This document shows, piece by piece, positions 51,732-63,972 of a stretch of DNA of 64,000 nucleotides. A model generated the notes under the pieces. It was not told the DNA's origin. It was given only the letters and a program-made list of their open reading frames with translations, and made no database searches. Location: positions 30,416,747 to 30,480,746 of the forward strand of contig NC_019867.2 in assembly GCF_002234675.1 (NCBI RefSeq), in the 5' to 3' direction. The position numbers and the translations under genes are program-made. The stretch's first letter is position 1; each line of letters begins with the position of its first letter. Origin of the DNA: Oryzias latipes (taxonomy: Eukaryota > Chordata > Actinopteri > Beloniformes > Adrianichthyidae).

Positions 51732-53576
51732 AAGACCCACTCTGATGAAATTGGTAGTTTTGGTGTTTTTAACGTGTTCTTGTGGCATTTTTCTGATGAA
51801 GGAAGACATATATAAAGAAAATTAAGATTAACATTGAATTGGTTAGTTCAAAAGGCGCCCAAGTCCAAGAGTTTTTTTTTCTCCATGAAATGATTTTAAT
51901 TGCATAGCTTTTAGGGAGGCTACACCAAATGATTAATACTTTAACCAGATTTAGCACCAGTTCATAGCTTATAAATGCTATAATAAGAAGCACCTCCCCT
52001 TTATCATTTCAGAGGACTAGCAAACTAAAGTCTCTGGACTTGGGCCCTTCTTGAATTAATGCTGCCATATTGGATAACTAGTGCTGCCATCTATGGGATA
52101 AAGCTAAACCCATGCAAGAGAGGCTCAAGTCCAGGAATTTTGCACTTAATGCATTTTACATGTCAAGCATAGTCAATCCATTAAAACAGACTTGGGACTT
52201 TTTTGCGAATTATCAGACAGCTTTTCCCTTGAAGACCATAGAACACTTAATATATCTATTTTGAAAAATTCTGGACTTGGGCCCCTTTTGAACTGACCGA
52301 TTCAATTGCATTTCTGAGTATTTCTTCATTCAAGTCGCAGTGAATCAGGAGCAGGTGAAAAAATACAGCTAGAAAAAGAGCTCATTTGTGTTGTAGAAAA
52401 CATGCTGGGTTGGGCCCATGAGCTACAAACCCCCTGCTACTCTCCATTCTGATAAATCCATTTACAGACAAATAGATCAACTTTTATCTCTCTTATCTCA
52501 TCACACAATTTCCTTGTTTTTCACTCTCATTTTTTGCATTTACAAGCCCACTCCGATCATCTTTTGATCTACTGTCAAAGTTTTCTCAGTGCTCTTTTAA
52601 TTATGATTTTACAGTTTTTAGTAAAAATCAATAAAACTGTGTAGTTTTCTAGGACATAGTTTCTGCAGAGCGGCAGACGTTCACCAGAAATTCACATCTG
52701 AGTTGTGGGCTGGACTGTAAGCCTCCCCTGACTTCCCATCATCCCTTTTTCACTCTCTCCTGCTAGCATATAGCCCTTACCTCCCCGACCTAACAAAATA
52801 GTTTGAGCTATCCAGCCGTATAGTTTGGATGGAAATTCCAGCCCGGATGAGGAAAAGAAAGACGTTCATGGATCCATTTGTCTGACTGTGGATGCATTCG
52901 AATGGGGCGGAGCAGGAAGTTTGAGGCACAGCAGGACCTACGAGCTTTTCCAATTGCATTTTTCATTTGCTCCAGATTCACAGTGATTAGAATAAAGAAA
53001 CATTCAGAAATGCAATCTAAAGTTTCTTAATGTATGTCTTCCATCATTGTATGTGTACAAGTCTCTCCATGGCCGAGCACCAAAGTACATCTCTGACATG
53101 TTAGTGCCATATGAACCATCTCGTACTCTGAGGACCTCAGGGGCCGGCCTCCTGTTGATTCCCAGAGTCAGAACTAAACAAGGGGAATCAGCGTTTCAAT
53201 ATTCTGCAGCTAAAATCTGGAACAGCCTCCCTGAAGTCGTAAGACAGGCCTCTTCTGTGTTCATGTTCAAATCTAGACTTAAAACATTTCTGTTTAGCCG
53301 TGTATATGACTGAAAGGTCCTATCTGCACTTTTCTTTCCTTTCCTTCCTTTATTTTTAAAATCAATTTTCAAATTTTTTCTTTGCTTTTAAAGTAAATTT
53401 TACGTTGATTATTTATATGATGTATTGTGATTTTAATGCATTTTTCTGTTTTGTGAAGCACCTTGAATTACTTTGTGTACAAATTGTGCTATACAAATAA
53501 ACTTGCCTTGCCTAGAAAAATGTCACAAGAACATGTTAAAAACACCAAAAACGTGATTTTCATTGGAGTGGGTCTT
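51732..53576. mobile_element. 1.85-kb element with ~60-bp inverted ends
   Basis: The left end (aagacccactctgatgaaat through tttggtgtttttaacgtgtt) is the imperfect complement of the right end (aacatgttaaaaacaccaaa through attggagtgggtctt, ending 53576). The interior has no recognisable transposase. A LINE 3' end (53017-53515) has inserted against the right terminus. Probably a non-autonomous DNA transposon; superfamily not determined because no target duplication is clear. Confidence 0.7.
53017..53515 (+). mobile_element. LINE 3' end fragment
   Basis: The frame 53047-53313 reads YKSLHGRAPKYISDML, YEPSRTLRTSG, AAKIWNSLPEVVRQ and FKSRLKTFLFS, the C-terminus of a fish L2/Rex1-type LINE. The 3' UTR ends in 'gtgctatacaaataaacttgccttgcc', typical of such elements. 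Strongly 5'-truncated. Confidence 0.8.
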
Positions 53577-54183
53577 TCGCAAGTGCTCCAGTAATTTCGT
53601 TGTTTTTGTTTTTGTAATTTCCTCCTTCTTTGACCCTAACCACTCCCGGTAAATTGTTGCTCTTGCTAAATCTGTCTCCACTAAAGTATTTTCTTTTATT
53701 GTTTATAATTCTTTTTCAGAGTGAGTTTTCCTGCCAATGTTTACAACACACACTGATCAATGTAATGATTTGTTAGGTCACATCTATAACCTATTAATAA
53801 CAGCGCACAGTTAGGGCACGTTGCTGAAAGCAAGCTTTGAATTGGATTTGCATACTAGTCTCCTACTCTGCCTTTCTGTAGAGAACTGGTGGTTAACAGA
53901 TACATAAATAAATACATATTATTCTCATGTAATCACATACAGAAATGTTAAGACTGAACTTTAGTTTTTTCTTGTCTTTTGTTCCTTATTGTGTCATGAA
54001 TTTTGTTCTTTGTTAGCTCACAGGTGAGGTCTCACAGATTTGACCTCATGGGGACTTCGGAGGTCTACAGCCCTCTGGGGGAAGATTTTGGGGGCATTTA
54101 AGTTTCTTCTGAATATAATATGGCTGACATTAAGACTCTTAACAGAAATTGAAGTCCTTACAGTGCTGAGGTTTGTGCATGGG

Positions 54184-54290
54184 TGTGTACGCGCGCGCGC
54201 GTGCAACGCCGAAAAGTGTCAATAAAGACAATAAAGTGCTTTCTTCCCCCCGTGGTGCATTGTGGGAACACAGTAATTCCAAGATGGCGG
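54184..54290 (+). promoter_or_regulatory. ube2l3: ube2l3 core promoter
   Basis: A (GC)n run at 54189-54201 is followed by gtgcattgtgggaa (54255-54268), close to the ZNF143/THAP11 consensus on the minus strand (ttcccacaatgca). Then comes aagatggcggc at 54281, the YY1 motif overlapping the start codon. Both are common in housekeeping promoters. The transcription start is not visible. Confidence 0.6.
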
Positions 54291-57200
54291 CGAGCAGGAG
54301 GCTGGCCAAGGTAAAGGTTTCGGTTCGGTTCCGTTTAGGTTTTTGAGACGGTCCACAAATCCCCCGTGACCACCGCACGCGCTCCGTTGGCGTCGTAGGA
54401 ACCGAGCCGGTTTCGTAGGGTTTGACGGTGGTTTCGATCATGACTGAAGTCCGGATCCGCGGTGTGACGCTCCAGGCCCGGGTCCAGAGCCTGCCTGTCC
54501 GAGACGGCTGCCGGTTCAGATCAGGGTTAGAGTGGACCTGAGGTAGACGGCTGTCTGGGGGGTGAAGGGGAAGTGGTCAGGTTCGAGCGGTTCTTGGTCT
54601 GGGTCGAGTTCTGGTCGGCTAACCTCCGAAGCTAACACAGATCACAGTTGTTAGCTGTCGACGGACACGCAGCCAGGCGGGATCTTGACCTGGTTCTAGG
54701 TGTCCCGGCTTGTTGTGCGGGTTGGACCTAGTAGTTGTGAGTCGGTTCGGTTCGTTTCCCCGTTTTGCGTCAAACACGCAGCGTCAGTTTCGGTTTGCGG
54801 ATCTGCGCAACGGCTGGCTCACTTCCGCGTATCCGTCCGTCCAAGCCGGTCCAGGGGCCGGGAGGCTGATCCCGCGGGTTCCGAAATCTTTCCTAGCGGT
54901 TCTATTGTGACCGAACCGAAGCCACAGACGGACCGGAAAAACCAGACTGTGGTGGGATGAAGGGACATCTTGGTTCTGAAGGTTTTGGGTGGACCTGGAC
55001 TGCTCCTCTCCAGGAGGTTACAGTGACGTCAGGACTCCTGTTGTCTTCACTGACATTCAAATGAAATCCAGGTTCCTGAGCTCATGCTGGACCTGATCTG
55101 AGCATCTCCTCCTGTGTGCTGGTCTTCACCGCATGGAGGGAGGTTCTCCCACAGACTGGATGGGTTCTGCATTGATTGTTGACAGCAGTCCAGTGTTTGC
55201 AGCCGGTCCTGTCCTCCCATCTGCTCCTTCTTGCTTAGTTTGTCCTGTGTCTGTCCTTCTGACCTGCTTCTCTCCCCTGTTCCTCCATATCTGCTGCTGT
55301 TCTCTGTTCTTCTGTTTTGTTCTCTTCCAAATTGCCATTTCACCCCTGTGGTTCTCGAGGTGTTCCACTAATCAAGATAAAGACCAAACTGTCCACCTCC
55401 TTATTAATGTTCATGTATAATAAATCAAAACTGCTGTGATGCTCTTTAGATCGTTTCAGAAACATTCAAGTTTTTCTACATTCTCAAAGACATTGAGATA
55501 TTCTGGAGCAAAGACATTTTGTGACAGAACAGTTTAGACCTCCAGCCGGACTGAGTCAGGGCGACTATGTGACTTATTTGGACCAGCAGAACCACAAACA
55601 CTGGAGGCACACGTTAAACTAAAGAAACAGGTTACCAACGGCAACAAGAATGGCAAGTTTCATGAATGAGAGAAGACTGAGGAAAGATCCAGAATGAAGA
55701 AAGTAAGGGAGAGCTGGCAGTTCGCGCTAAAGACTCGCAGAAGTCCGGGTCCAAAACAGAACTTTTAAAGACTTGGTTCAGGGTCACCTAAGGCTTTTCC
55801 ATGAAGCTTTGTTAAGAAGGGAAAGTTTCAGGTCTTCCTACCAAACTGAAACAGAACGTTGGCTCCTTAAACAGAAGGCTAGGTGTTGTGATTCTTGAAA
55901 GGGCGCGTAATTCTACAGACTTAAAATAAAGTTTTCGTTTTAGAACATATAAAGCTATGAGATAACATGCATCATTTAAATGTTTTAGTGTTGGCAAAGA
56001 AAACTTTTTTAACAGGCGGTCGATGAGAAGAACGGTGCTGCTGCACCCTGCTTGTAGAAAAGCCTAAAAATGTAGGAATGACGGTGAATACATCCTGAAG
56101 TAACCTCGTCTCTAGGGACACGATGTTCCTCATTTTTAGAATTATTGCAGAGATGAAGATAGTTCTAGAAACTTAAGCAATGTAAGAGTTAAAAGCCAGG
56201 TTTTCCCTAAAAGTGAGTACTTCATGGTTTCTCACAGGTCATAAAACTACCTGTGTGGTTCCATTGTAATTAAGTGAACTCCTGAAGGGCTCTGGTTCAA
56301 GAATAATGACCTTTGTTGATCTGAGTTTAGTGAAAGAAAGTGAAAAGCCATCCATGTTTCAATCTGTAAGACATACCTAAGGTCTTGTAGACTCAGAGGC
56401 TGATCAGGTGAGGTTCCTTGACCTTGATTCACGCTCACTAACCAGTTCTCTGCATGGCTCTGGATCCCTCACCTGTTTGTGAACTGCAGCCTCAGAGCTC
56501 CTTATCTGGTTGGAGTGGATGATGTCGGGTTTATTGCGCTGCGTGTTCATGTCTGACGGCGGAAGTTGCTTTGTTATCTTATCAGACCTGCATGGTGTGG
56601 TCATGTGACCCTGTTTTTGGTTCCTCCTGAATGGCTGGCCTTCTATCGTGGGTTTAGATGGTTTCTAGACAGAAGTGTTGCTGTGCAGTCCTGGTCTAGG
56701 GGGTGGTGGTGGTCTTGTTCTCTTCTCACCGAGGGGCGTGGTCACAGGGACTTTGGTTCTTCTGCTAAAAGGATTTTCAGAAGGTTGTTTCCTTGTGTTT
56801 TCCAGGAACTGGAGGAGATTCGCAGGTCTGGGATGAAGAACTTCAGGAACATCCAGGTGGAGGAATCCAACCTGCTCTCATGGCAAGGCCTCATCGTTCC
56901 TGTGAGTATCTCCTCTTCCTCTGAGCTCCAAATTCTCCCTAAAGCATCACCTTCTTACCCCCTCTGTTTACTTCCAGGACAATCCGCCCTATGACAAAGG
57001 TGCGTTTAGGATTGAGATTATTTTCCCCACCGAGTATCCCTTCAAGCCTCCCAAAATCACCTTCAAGACCAAGATCTACCACCCCAACATCGACGAGAAG
57101 GGCCAGGTGTGCCTCCCTGTGATCAGTGCAGAGAACTGGAAGCCGGCCACCAAAACCGACCAAGGTGGGTTGTCCTGATCTGAGAGCTCCTCCACTAACC

Positions 57201-58931
57201 AGAGTTATGAAAGACACAGACAATCCTTTGTGCCATTTTATGGCGTCCAGATGACCCCACCCTTACATTGACGTGTTCTCCCTACCATGACAAAGGTGGA
57301 TAAAGGTGGAAAGATTTCATGTAATCCATGGACACCAGTGAAGATCAAAAATCATTGAAGAAAAAAGGTTCAGCGCACTGTCTAGTGGGTCTAAATGACC
57401 CAACTCCCAACGTTAACGTGCCTCGGAGGCACGTTAACGTTGGGAGTTGGGTCATCTGGACCCCACAAGATAGCACAAGGGATAAAGGCCGTTGGGTGGG
57501 ATGGAGTAACGTTTTAACCCTTTAAAGCCCCGGTGTTTACATTGTCGACCCAGTCCAGTTCTTGTATACAGTCAGTAGTTCTGTCATGTTCAGAAATGGA
57601 GCGCCTTGGCATCAACAAGACCTAAAACTGGCAGAACGTGGGTGTTCCATAGGATCAAAACATGAGCTGGGTGGCTAAACTCCTGAATTGCTGCACGATA
57701 AGCGACATAACACATAAACAGGTTCACTAGAACTGTGCGGTCTACAAGAGCAGTGCTACATTACCCTCCATGACCCCTCCCTTCCTCCGTCCCCACCAGC
57801 GTTTGTACACGGTCATTCTGGGAGCATCAGAGTGCAGCCACATCATCTGATTCCATGTCTGCATTTGTGCTTTAGTCCTAAATTCAAAGACTTTTCTAAA
57901 GTCTTTTGGCTTTAAAAACAGCTGCTAAATTCCTTTCAAACCAGGTCATAGAAAATTCTTTAAAGGGAGCACGGTGTTGCCATTGGAAGAGCAAAATGTG
58001 ACATGTGTTCACTGCACATGCAGCAGGGATGTGACGGCGTGTGGCAGGTATGACCTTCCTTCAAATATACGCAGAAGATCAATCTGCATGCAACCAAACG
58101 GGTTTAAAAAAAACCCAAAATCAACGAAGGAAAACTGCATTTACTGGATTAGGAATCGTCTGATAGCCGTGGTGCAGGGGTAGAGCGGTCGGCCTCTGAT
58201 TGGAAGGTCGCAGGTGTTGTTCCCGCTCCACCTGCCAGTGTGTTGAAGTGCCCTTGGGCAAAACACTGAACTGAAATGTAGTAAAGCACCATAAAAGCAT
58301 ACACCATTCCCTGTTTACTCTGTAGGTGTTTTTATTTTAGATTATATTTAAAAACCTGAACATTATGAAGTTTAAACTTCCCAAACTGATTATTTAGGAA
58401 AACAGTATGACAACCGGGGAAAAGTCAACCATGTAATTTCCTTTTATGGTGAATACATCAACTCACTCTAACATAAATCTGAAGCTCATGAAAGTCACTC
58501 TCACTTGGGTTTTGAGATTTGGTCATTTTTAAAACAGAGATGACAGAACTTTCAGAACAAATCTTCAATTATTGTAGATACTTGGTGGTTCTGCTTTGTT
58601 CTGATGGGTCAGAGCTGCTGCTTCAGGAGAACTCTGCAGCTTCTCGGGCTCCTGGGAGAACGTCCAACACCAGAAAGGAGGTCATCGTGCCCGTTGAGAG
58701 CTCTCCTTCAGAGGCACCAGCAGCAGCTGCGTGTGGGCCATTGGTGGTTCTGATCGGGGTTCTGTTTGTGTTGCAGTGATCCAGTCCCTCATCGCGCTGG
58801 TCAACGACCCGCAGCCTGAGCACCCCCTGAGGGCCGACCTGGCAGAAGAGTACTCAAAGGACCGTAAGAAGTTCTTGAAGAATGCCGAGGAGTTTACAAA
58901 GAAACACGGCGAGAAGCGGCCACTGGACTGA
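54284..58931 (+). CDS. ube2l3: Ubiquitin-conjugating enzyme E2 L3 (UbcH7)
   Basis: E2 that carries ubiquitin as a thioester and works with HECT and RBR ligases such as parkin and HOIP. Exons: 54284-54310, 56806-56901, 56978-57164, 58777-58931. Phases close to give 154 residues, equal to human. It starts MAASRRLAK and keeps the UBC fold marks: [25 protein letters not shown], the HPN triad with [10 protein letters not shown], and catalytic Cys86 in GQVCLPV. The C-terminus is EKRPLD. Differences from human are few (for example L instead of C in [10 protein letters not shown]). The first intron is about 2.5 kb, and intron 3 carries a MITE with a 61-bp palindrome and a SINE-like relic. The aataaa at 59762-59767 implies a roughly 0.8-kb 3' UTR. 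Confidence 0.97.
57225..57484. mobile_element. piggyBac-like MITE (copy 2)
   Basis: Inverted relative to the copy at 26779-26955 and sharing its internal words (aaaggtggaaagatttcatg, gtgaagatcaaaaatcattg). It ends in agatagcacaagggataa, a decayed TTAA terminus. It carries the palindrome at 57395-57455. Intron 3 of ube2l3. Confidence 0.65.
57395..57455. repeat. 61-bp near-perfect palindrome
   Basis: Arm 57395-57424 (atgacccaactcccaacgtt onward) is exactly complementary to 57426-57455 around a single central g. It joins two head-to-head copies of the MITE subterminal sequence. Confidence 0.92.
58162..58275 (+). mobile_element. tRNA-like SINE fragment
   Basis: 'gccgtggtgcaggggtagagcggtcgg' resembles a tRNA A-box region and 'ggaaggtcgcaggtgttgttcccg' a decayed B box. 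It is followed by 'aagtgcccttgggcaaaacactgaa', the body of a widespread fish repeat. Not a functional tRNA. Confidence 0.6.
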
Positions 58932-59767
58932 TCACATGACGCGCTCAGAGCCCCCCCCTGCCCCGTCCCCTCCCCAACCCCCCTCCCCACCCCGGCCGGG
59001 CCTCGCCTCCCATTGAGGACTGTCTGTGGGTCAGGCAGCCTCCCCCTCGTCTTCTTTGACCTCCAGGCCATTTCCAACTTTCTGCTCTCTAAAGGCCACA
59101 AAACGGAAACGGGTGCAAGGGAACACGCCGCTCAGCTAGACGGAACCGATTCTGTTCCTCCGTTCAGAACCTTCTCTTTTCAGGTCCGCTCTTTATTTTT
59201 GATGAGTAGAAGCTTTCAGTTCCACCCCTGATCGGGCTGCTCTCATCTGACGACCAGGTGAGAGAAGCTGCTGCCGGGAGCTCCGAGGTGTTCTGAGAGA
59301 CCCGCCTCGACCCAGCGGGTTTCCTTCCGAACATCCACGGCTCCTCTCAGAACACAACCTTCACTTTGTCTGCTGCATGAATCGGGTCACCTCTGCTTTT
59401 CTTTTCCTCCTTCACTCGCTTACCTACATTGTTTTGATTGGCACTTCATGTTAATCATTGGTGGGAAGAATGTGTTTGGGTCAGTCAGAACCTCCCATAC
59501 ATGCCCCCTGTCCCACTGCTGGGCCCGGCCACTCTAGAACACAAGCTCTCCGCCAGCCCGAGTTGGGTGGGGCCTCACTTATCCAGCTAGATCAGGAGAA
59601 GCTGGAGAAGGAGGCTCGAGCTCCTGGACGGGCCCAGAACCACGTGTCTATGGCGGCCAACGGCACATTGGTTGCCCGGACCGGATCAGGACACAGAGCG
59701 GGACTGCAGTGGCCTAAAAGCACCATGTAACAGCTGTTTAAACTGGTCCGATATCATTCATAATAAA

Positions 59768-61660
59768 GATGGCTAACCATTGGGCCCACTGTGTCCTGCT
59801 TCAGTTCTCAGGTGCTGTTATGGAACTGGACCGACCCGTGGGAGACCAGGGGACGGTGACAAATGTACAGTTACTAAAACTTTACAGCTAACAAATATGA
59901 ACGCGGGGCTTTCTCTGCTGAAAGTCAAAAGTGATGTGATCACACACAGATCACCTGCTGGAGTAAATCCCACTTTTTCAGAAGGTCTTCTGGTTCAAAG
60001 TGAAGTCCATGCACCCTCAAACCACTGATCTAATGATCTGCAAGATCCTGCAGAGGTCAACAGGAGGAGTTCTGGTTTTCTTCTGCTTGAATCACGGTCA
60101 TGTAAGGTCCACAGGAACTGTAGATGCATAAAATGTAAGGCCAGAGGTCGCCTTTGAGTAGTTCTGATCTCATAAGCGGACCTCTTTGAGGTCATGTTAG
60201 GTTGATTCAGCAGTCTGATGATGTAGTCAAGAGGAGTTCCCAGTGAAGAACAGATTCAACAGAAATTCTTCCTGAAGGGGTACCAGTGGGCTCTTTCATA
60301 CAGCCTTGGTTTAGGACACAAGTTGACATCTTCCTGCCTGATTTTCAGAAATTGCAAAACTGAAAAAGATCCACTAAAGTCTCCTGCTTTAGACCCATTT
60401 AAAAAAAAGAAAAGTTATCCCCTAAAGAAATTCCAAAACAGAGGCTCTGACTGACCTCTGCTGTGTTCATTATTCAGTCAGCTGACCTGAAGACCATCCT
60501 TTTCTGACAAGAGGTCCAGCTTTTTCTGTGCTGGATCTAAAAGAACAGCGTCCTCAAAATCTCTACTGTTGCCCCGAAACCCCAGCTCATGTTTCAAAAG
60601 GATGAGGGTCCTTAAAAGGGTGTTTAAGTGTTCTCCCTCTACCTTCACATGTGGATGTTTTACTGACATATACCTGTTTTTGGTTTTTGCACCAAAAAAC
60701 AGCTTAAACTTTCCACAGGTTACAATTTTATTGAGAATATTGGTTCTCATGGAAGTTGATTTGCAATGTCAGATTTTGACGTTAAAGACTCTGGTGTTTG
60801 ATGAGAAGGTCTGCTCACGGTCCGCCGTGACCCCAAAGGCGTTCGTTCTGTCAGGGTTCTAGGGAGCCGTCAGCTTCTTCCACACCAAACCTTCATCCAC
60901 GTCCACCTTCTTTGGTTTGCTGTCATGTTGGAACAGGAAGATGCTAGTCCCGCATTATAATCCTCCCTCCACCAAACTTGCCACAATTCTGCCAGATTTC
61001 CCATTCCCATGCCGACCACCAAACCCAGTCTAATCCATCAAATTTCTACATGGAGAGATGGGATTTGTCGTTTCAGAAAACGCATATTTACTGCTTCAGA
61101 CATTAGTTCACATTTGGACAAAGCCTAGCAGCTTCAGAAAAGAAGTTTAGCCTGACTAACGGGTTAACCTGTAAGTGGTTGACCCTCGTGACCCCTAAAA
61201 TGACGCTTCACTGAGTATGACCCCAGGCTGAGCTCTGCAAGTTAGATTAAACACACACAGTACTGAGCCTTTGAGGCAGCAGCGTCAGAATTTTCACATT
61301 TTTATTTATCTTTTTACCCGACCAGGGGCTGCATTCCTGGATGCTTTGAACACACCTGATCCAGGTAATCATCTGTAAGTAGGGGGTTGAAATATAGAAA
61401 ACATGCAGACATACAGGCCTGGATGGAGTTCCTCAGTGTTTCATTCTAGAATCAGGTTTGCTCTGTTACTTAATAGTTTGGTAGCTTTAACATAATTTAT
61501 ATATTTACTCTTAATCAAATAATCGTTAGGATCATTGTTTCTTTTTTCTTTAATCCTACTTAATCAAAAATATTTTAAAGTGAAACAATTCTCTCTTTAG
61601 AACATGTTTTTTCGATTTTACCCGCCTCTGCTAAGAGGTCCCCGTTCAGAAATCAAATGA
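59768..61660. other. Intergenic region after ube2l3
   Basis: AT-rich with no exon or transposon I can name. The open frames at 60478-60862 on both strands contain no recognisable domain. The text around 60840-61140 (two-strand words such as 'ttggaacaggaagatgctagtcc', 'ccaccaaacttgccacaatt') resembles an old transposon remnant, family unknown. Confidence 0.4.
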
Positions 61661-61743
61661 CGCATGACGTCAGAAGGGCGTCGTTACGTCGTGCAGTATG
61701 TGACAGGAAGTCGAAGATGGCGGCGGGGAGCGGGGATTTTTAG
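61661..61743 (+). promoter_or_regulatory. CpG-rich first exon of the rightmost gene
   Basis: Contains an ETS-like acaggaagt (61702-61710) and the YY1 motif aagatggcggc (61714), followed by a donor (tag|gtaagc, exon end 61743). The ATG at 61717 opens an eight-codon frame (MAAGSGDF) that stops at TAG, precisely the last three bases of the exon. It is therefore either a minimal upstream frame or not translated. I infer that this exon belongs to the gene at 63195. Confidence 0.5.
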
Positions 61744-63194
61744 GTAAGCAACAAAAAAGGAATGGAAAAAAACAAAAACAACGTCTCATGTGGACTTACA
61801 GCTCGGACGGCACCGACCAGAACAGATGGACTCAAACCGAACCAAAGCAGAAACCCCGTCTGACCCCGAGCTTAAGGCGCGAGGAGCCCAGTGAGCAGCT
61901 GTTAGCCTGCAAGCTAACACGCTAACAGCTGGGCTCCCACCGAATGTTTGGTTTTTGTATTTTATGAACTGGATGTTTACAGACTGGTTGTTTGACTGCT
62001 TAGAGCCTGGTTATAGAAGGCTTATTTCCTGTTTTTTGGTTCTTTATCTGACTATTTACCGGCTGGTTATTGTGGTTAAACCTACAACTGTTCTGACTCT
62101 GTTTACAACTTGAACACTGGGGCTTTACGGACCTTTTGGGGTGATTGTCACCCTTCAGTTGCCTTTATTCTTTAGGTTTTGTTCCGGAATTGACTTATTT
62201 TTTATTTTTATATTTGTTTTTTTGAACAGACTGGTCATTCAGCTTTTACTGACTGCTTACAGACTGGTTCAGTGATTGGTTACCTGTTCACAGGCTCTTT
62301 TGTAGTTACTTTTGCACTCTTAATTCTTTAAAGAGCTTTTTATACCCTCAGGAGTTTACTTACTTTGCTTATTGACTTGTCTAAAGCAGATTTATCTACT
62401 AGTGAAGATTTGCAGCCTGGTTATAGGGTGTTTGTTTCTTGTTTATAGAGTTGTAAGAAAATGATGACAGTTTACAGAACAGAGAGAACTGTGCTTCTAG
62501 TAGGGATGTAATCCATAGAGAAATGCTTAAAACATTGATGGAGTTAGAAATGACCAAGCTCTAAAATCTATCAGGGAGTAAAACAAAAAATCGGTTTCTT
62601 TGTCTGTTACTCTTCCTGTTGAGCTGAATACCTTCATACCTGAACAAATTGATATGACACCTTTTTTTAACCATAGGAAAAAGGTTCTAAAAGACTCAGA
62701 CTCGTAGGCTTTAATGTTTAAAGCTGTCGCTTCAAAGACATTTTGTTGCTAAAAAAAATAAGAGTTTCTCTGTTAAAAGGCATTTTCATTTTTATTTTTC
62801 AATGATGACTAGATTGTATCCATTTAGATAAAAGTTAGTTGCATCTTTTGTGATCGATTCGTGTACCGTGTTATATTAGTGAATCATGTGAGACGACTCT
62901 AGCAGAAAGAGTCAAGATGTCTGGATTCTGTCGTCATGCAGTAGAAGTCTTCCAGCTGCAGCAGATGGGCTCAGCTTTAGACGCTTTACTGGCTGCTCCC
63001 TGGATATTATCACTTTTTTAACCTTTATTTTACCATCAGGTGGAGATAACCTGGTTTGCTTCTGTGCCCACATCACCAATGGTTGGTCCTATTGGTCCTG
63101 GGTGTGTTAGGGGCCGTCCTGGAGCCCACCTCAGCACCTCAGGGCTTGTGTAAGACTGTGTTGTAGTTTTTGTGTAACTGTTGTGTTTTAGCAG
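61744..63194 (+). other. Intron between first exon and PINIT-like exon
   Basis: AT-rich. No SAP-domain exon, which PIAS genes usually carry at this position, is visible. No named repeat was recognised. Confidence 0.4.
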
Positions 63195-63364
63195 GAAGCA
63201 CCCCAGTACTGCGGACCTGTTGGATCACGTGTGGCCCCACGCAGAGATCGCCATGAACCTGCAGCAGCCCTCTCCCCTCATTCCCCCCGTCCACCCTGAT
63301 GTGGAGATGAAACCCCTCCCCTTCTACGATGTTCTGGACGTCCTCATCAAGCCCTCCAGTCTGG
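63195..63364 (+). CDS. Exon resembling the PINIT start of a PIAS-type SUMO ligase (partial gene)
   Basis: Acceptor gcag at 63191-63194 and a gtgtgt donor after 63364 bound an exon whose open frame reads KHPSTADLLDHVWPHAEIA, then PPVHPDVEMKPLPFYDVLDV, then LIKPSSL. The VHPD...LPFYD.LD.LIKP.SL pattern is that of the N-terminal edge of the PINIT domain in PIAS proteins, which recruits SUMO-ligase substrates. The residues before it are not familiar, and no upstream SAP exon is seen within the window, so it may be a divergent paralogue, a PIAS4-like gene or a transcript starting downstream of SAP. The rest of the gene lies beyond the right edge. Confidence 0.55.
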
Positions 63365-63933
63365 GTGTGTGATGTTTGCAGGGCTGACAGATGAGATCCG
63401 CTCTGATCTTTATTCCAGTCAGACTCCACAGAGACCAAACCAGGACGATGAGCTATTGGTTTCAGAAGAAAACTTAACATCAAGTTCTAAATCCCAGTAG
63501 GCAGCACCAGCCTGTCAATTCCCAGGCGTAACTCATGGGTAACACAAAAGAGTTGAACAGTTCCTGGCTGACAGCAAATGTTTCAGAGCAGTGACTTTAT
63601 GTCCCACTTTGTAGAGCAGATGTTCAGTAGCAGTCGTGTCAGAGCAGAGTTTGATGTTTGGTTATATAGTCATATAAAAAAAATACCCCTTTTCTCTGTT
63701 TTCTCCATCTGGAATTCAGTAATGTTTCTTTATTCCCGATCAGTTACTTTATGGGATTTCATTTTCAATTTGGAATTATGTGGCTTTTTTTAGTCTGAAA
63801 AATCCAAAACAATCAAACGTTTCTTTGTGTTTCACCTTTGAACTTGGATCAGATGTTTTCCTATTTCAACCTTCTTAAAGCTGATTAGTTCCATATACTG
63901 TGGAACTTAAATCCTAGACTCTGTGACCCCCCC

Positions 63934-63972
<39 letters not shown>

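Larger units (their letters stand above)
50277..54180. other. Intergenic region, ydjc to ube2l3
   Basis: About 4 kb with no host exon recognised. It contains part of a foldback element near 50330-50510, a short inverted pair near 50935-50985 (aatccacacaaaacaaa and ttttgttttgtgtggatt), the 1.85-kb terminal-inverted-repeat element at 51732-53576 and AT-rich unique sequence. Confidence 0.55.

Noticed and set aside
54189-54201. Z-DNA-forming (GC)n at the ube2l3 promoter as a special regulatory switch
   Set aside because: Only about six dinucleotides; common in CpG promoters and insufficient to claim a structure.
58162-58230. tRNA gene suggested by an A-box-like word
   Set aside because: The B box is decayed and the 3' flank is a known type of fish repeat body.
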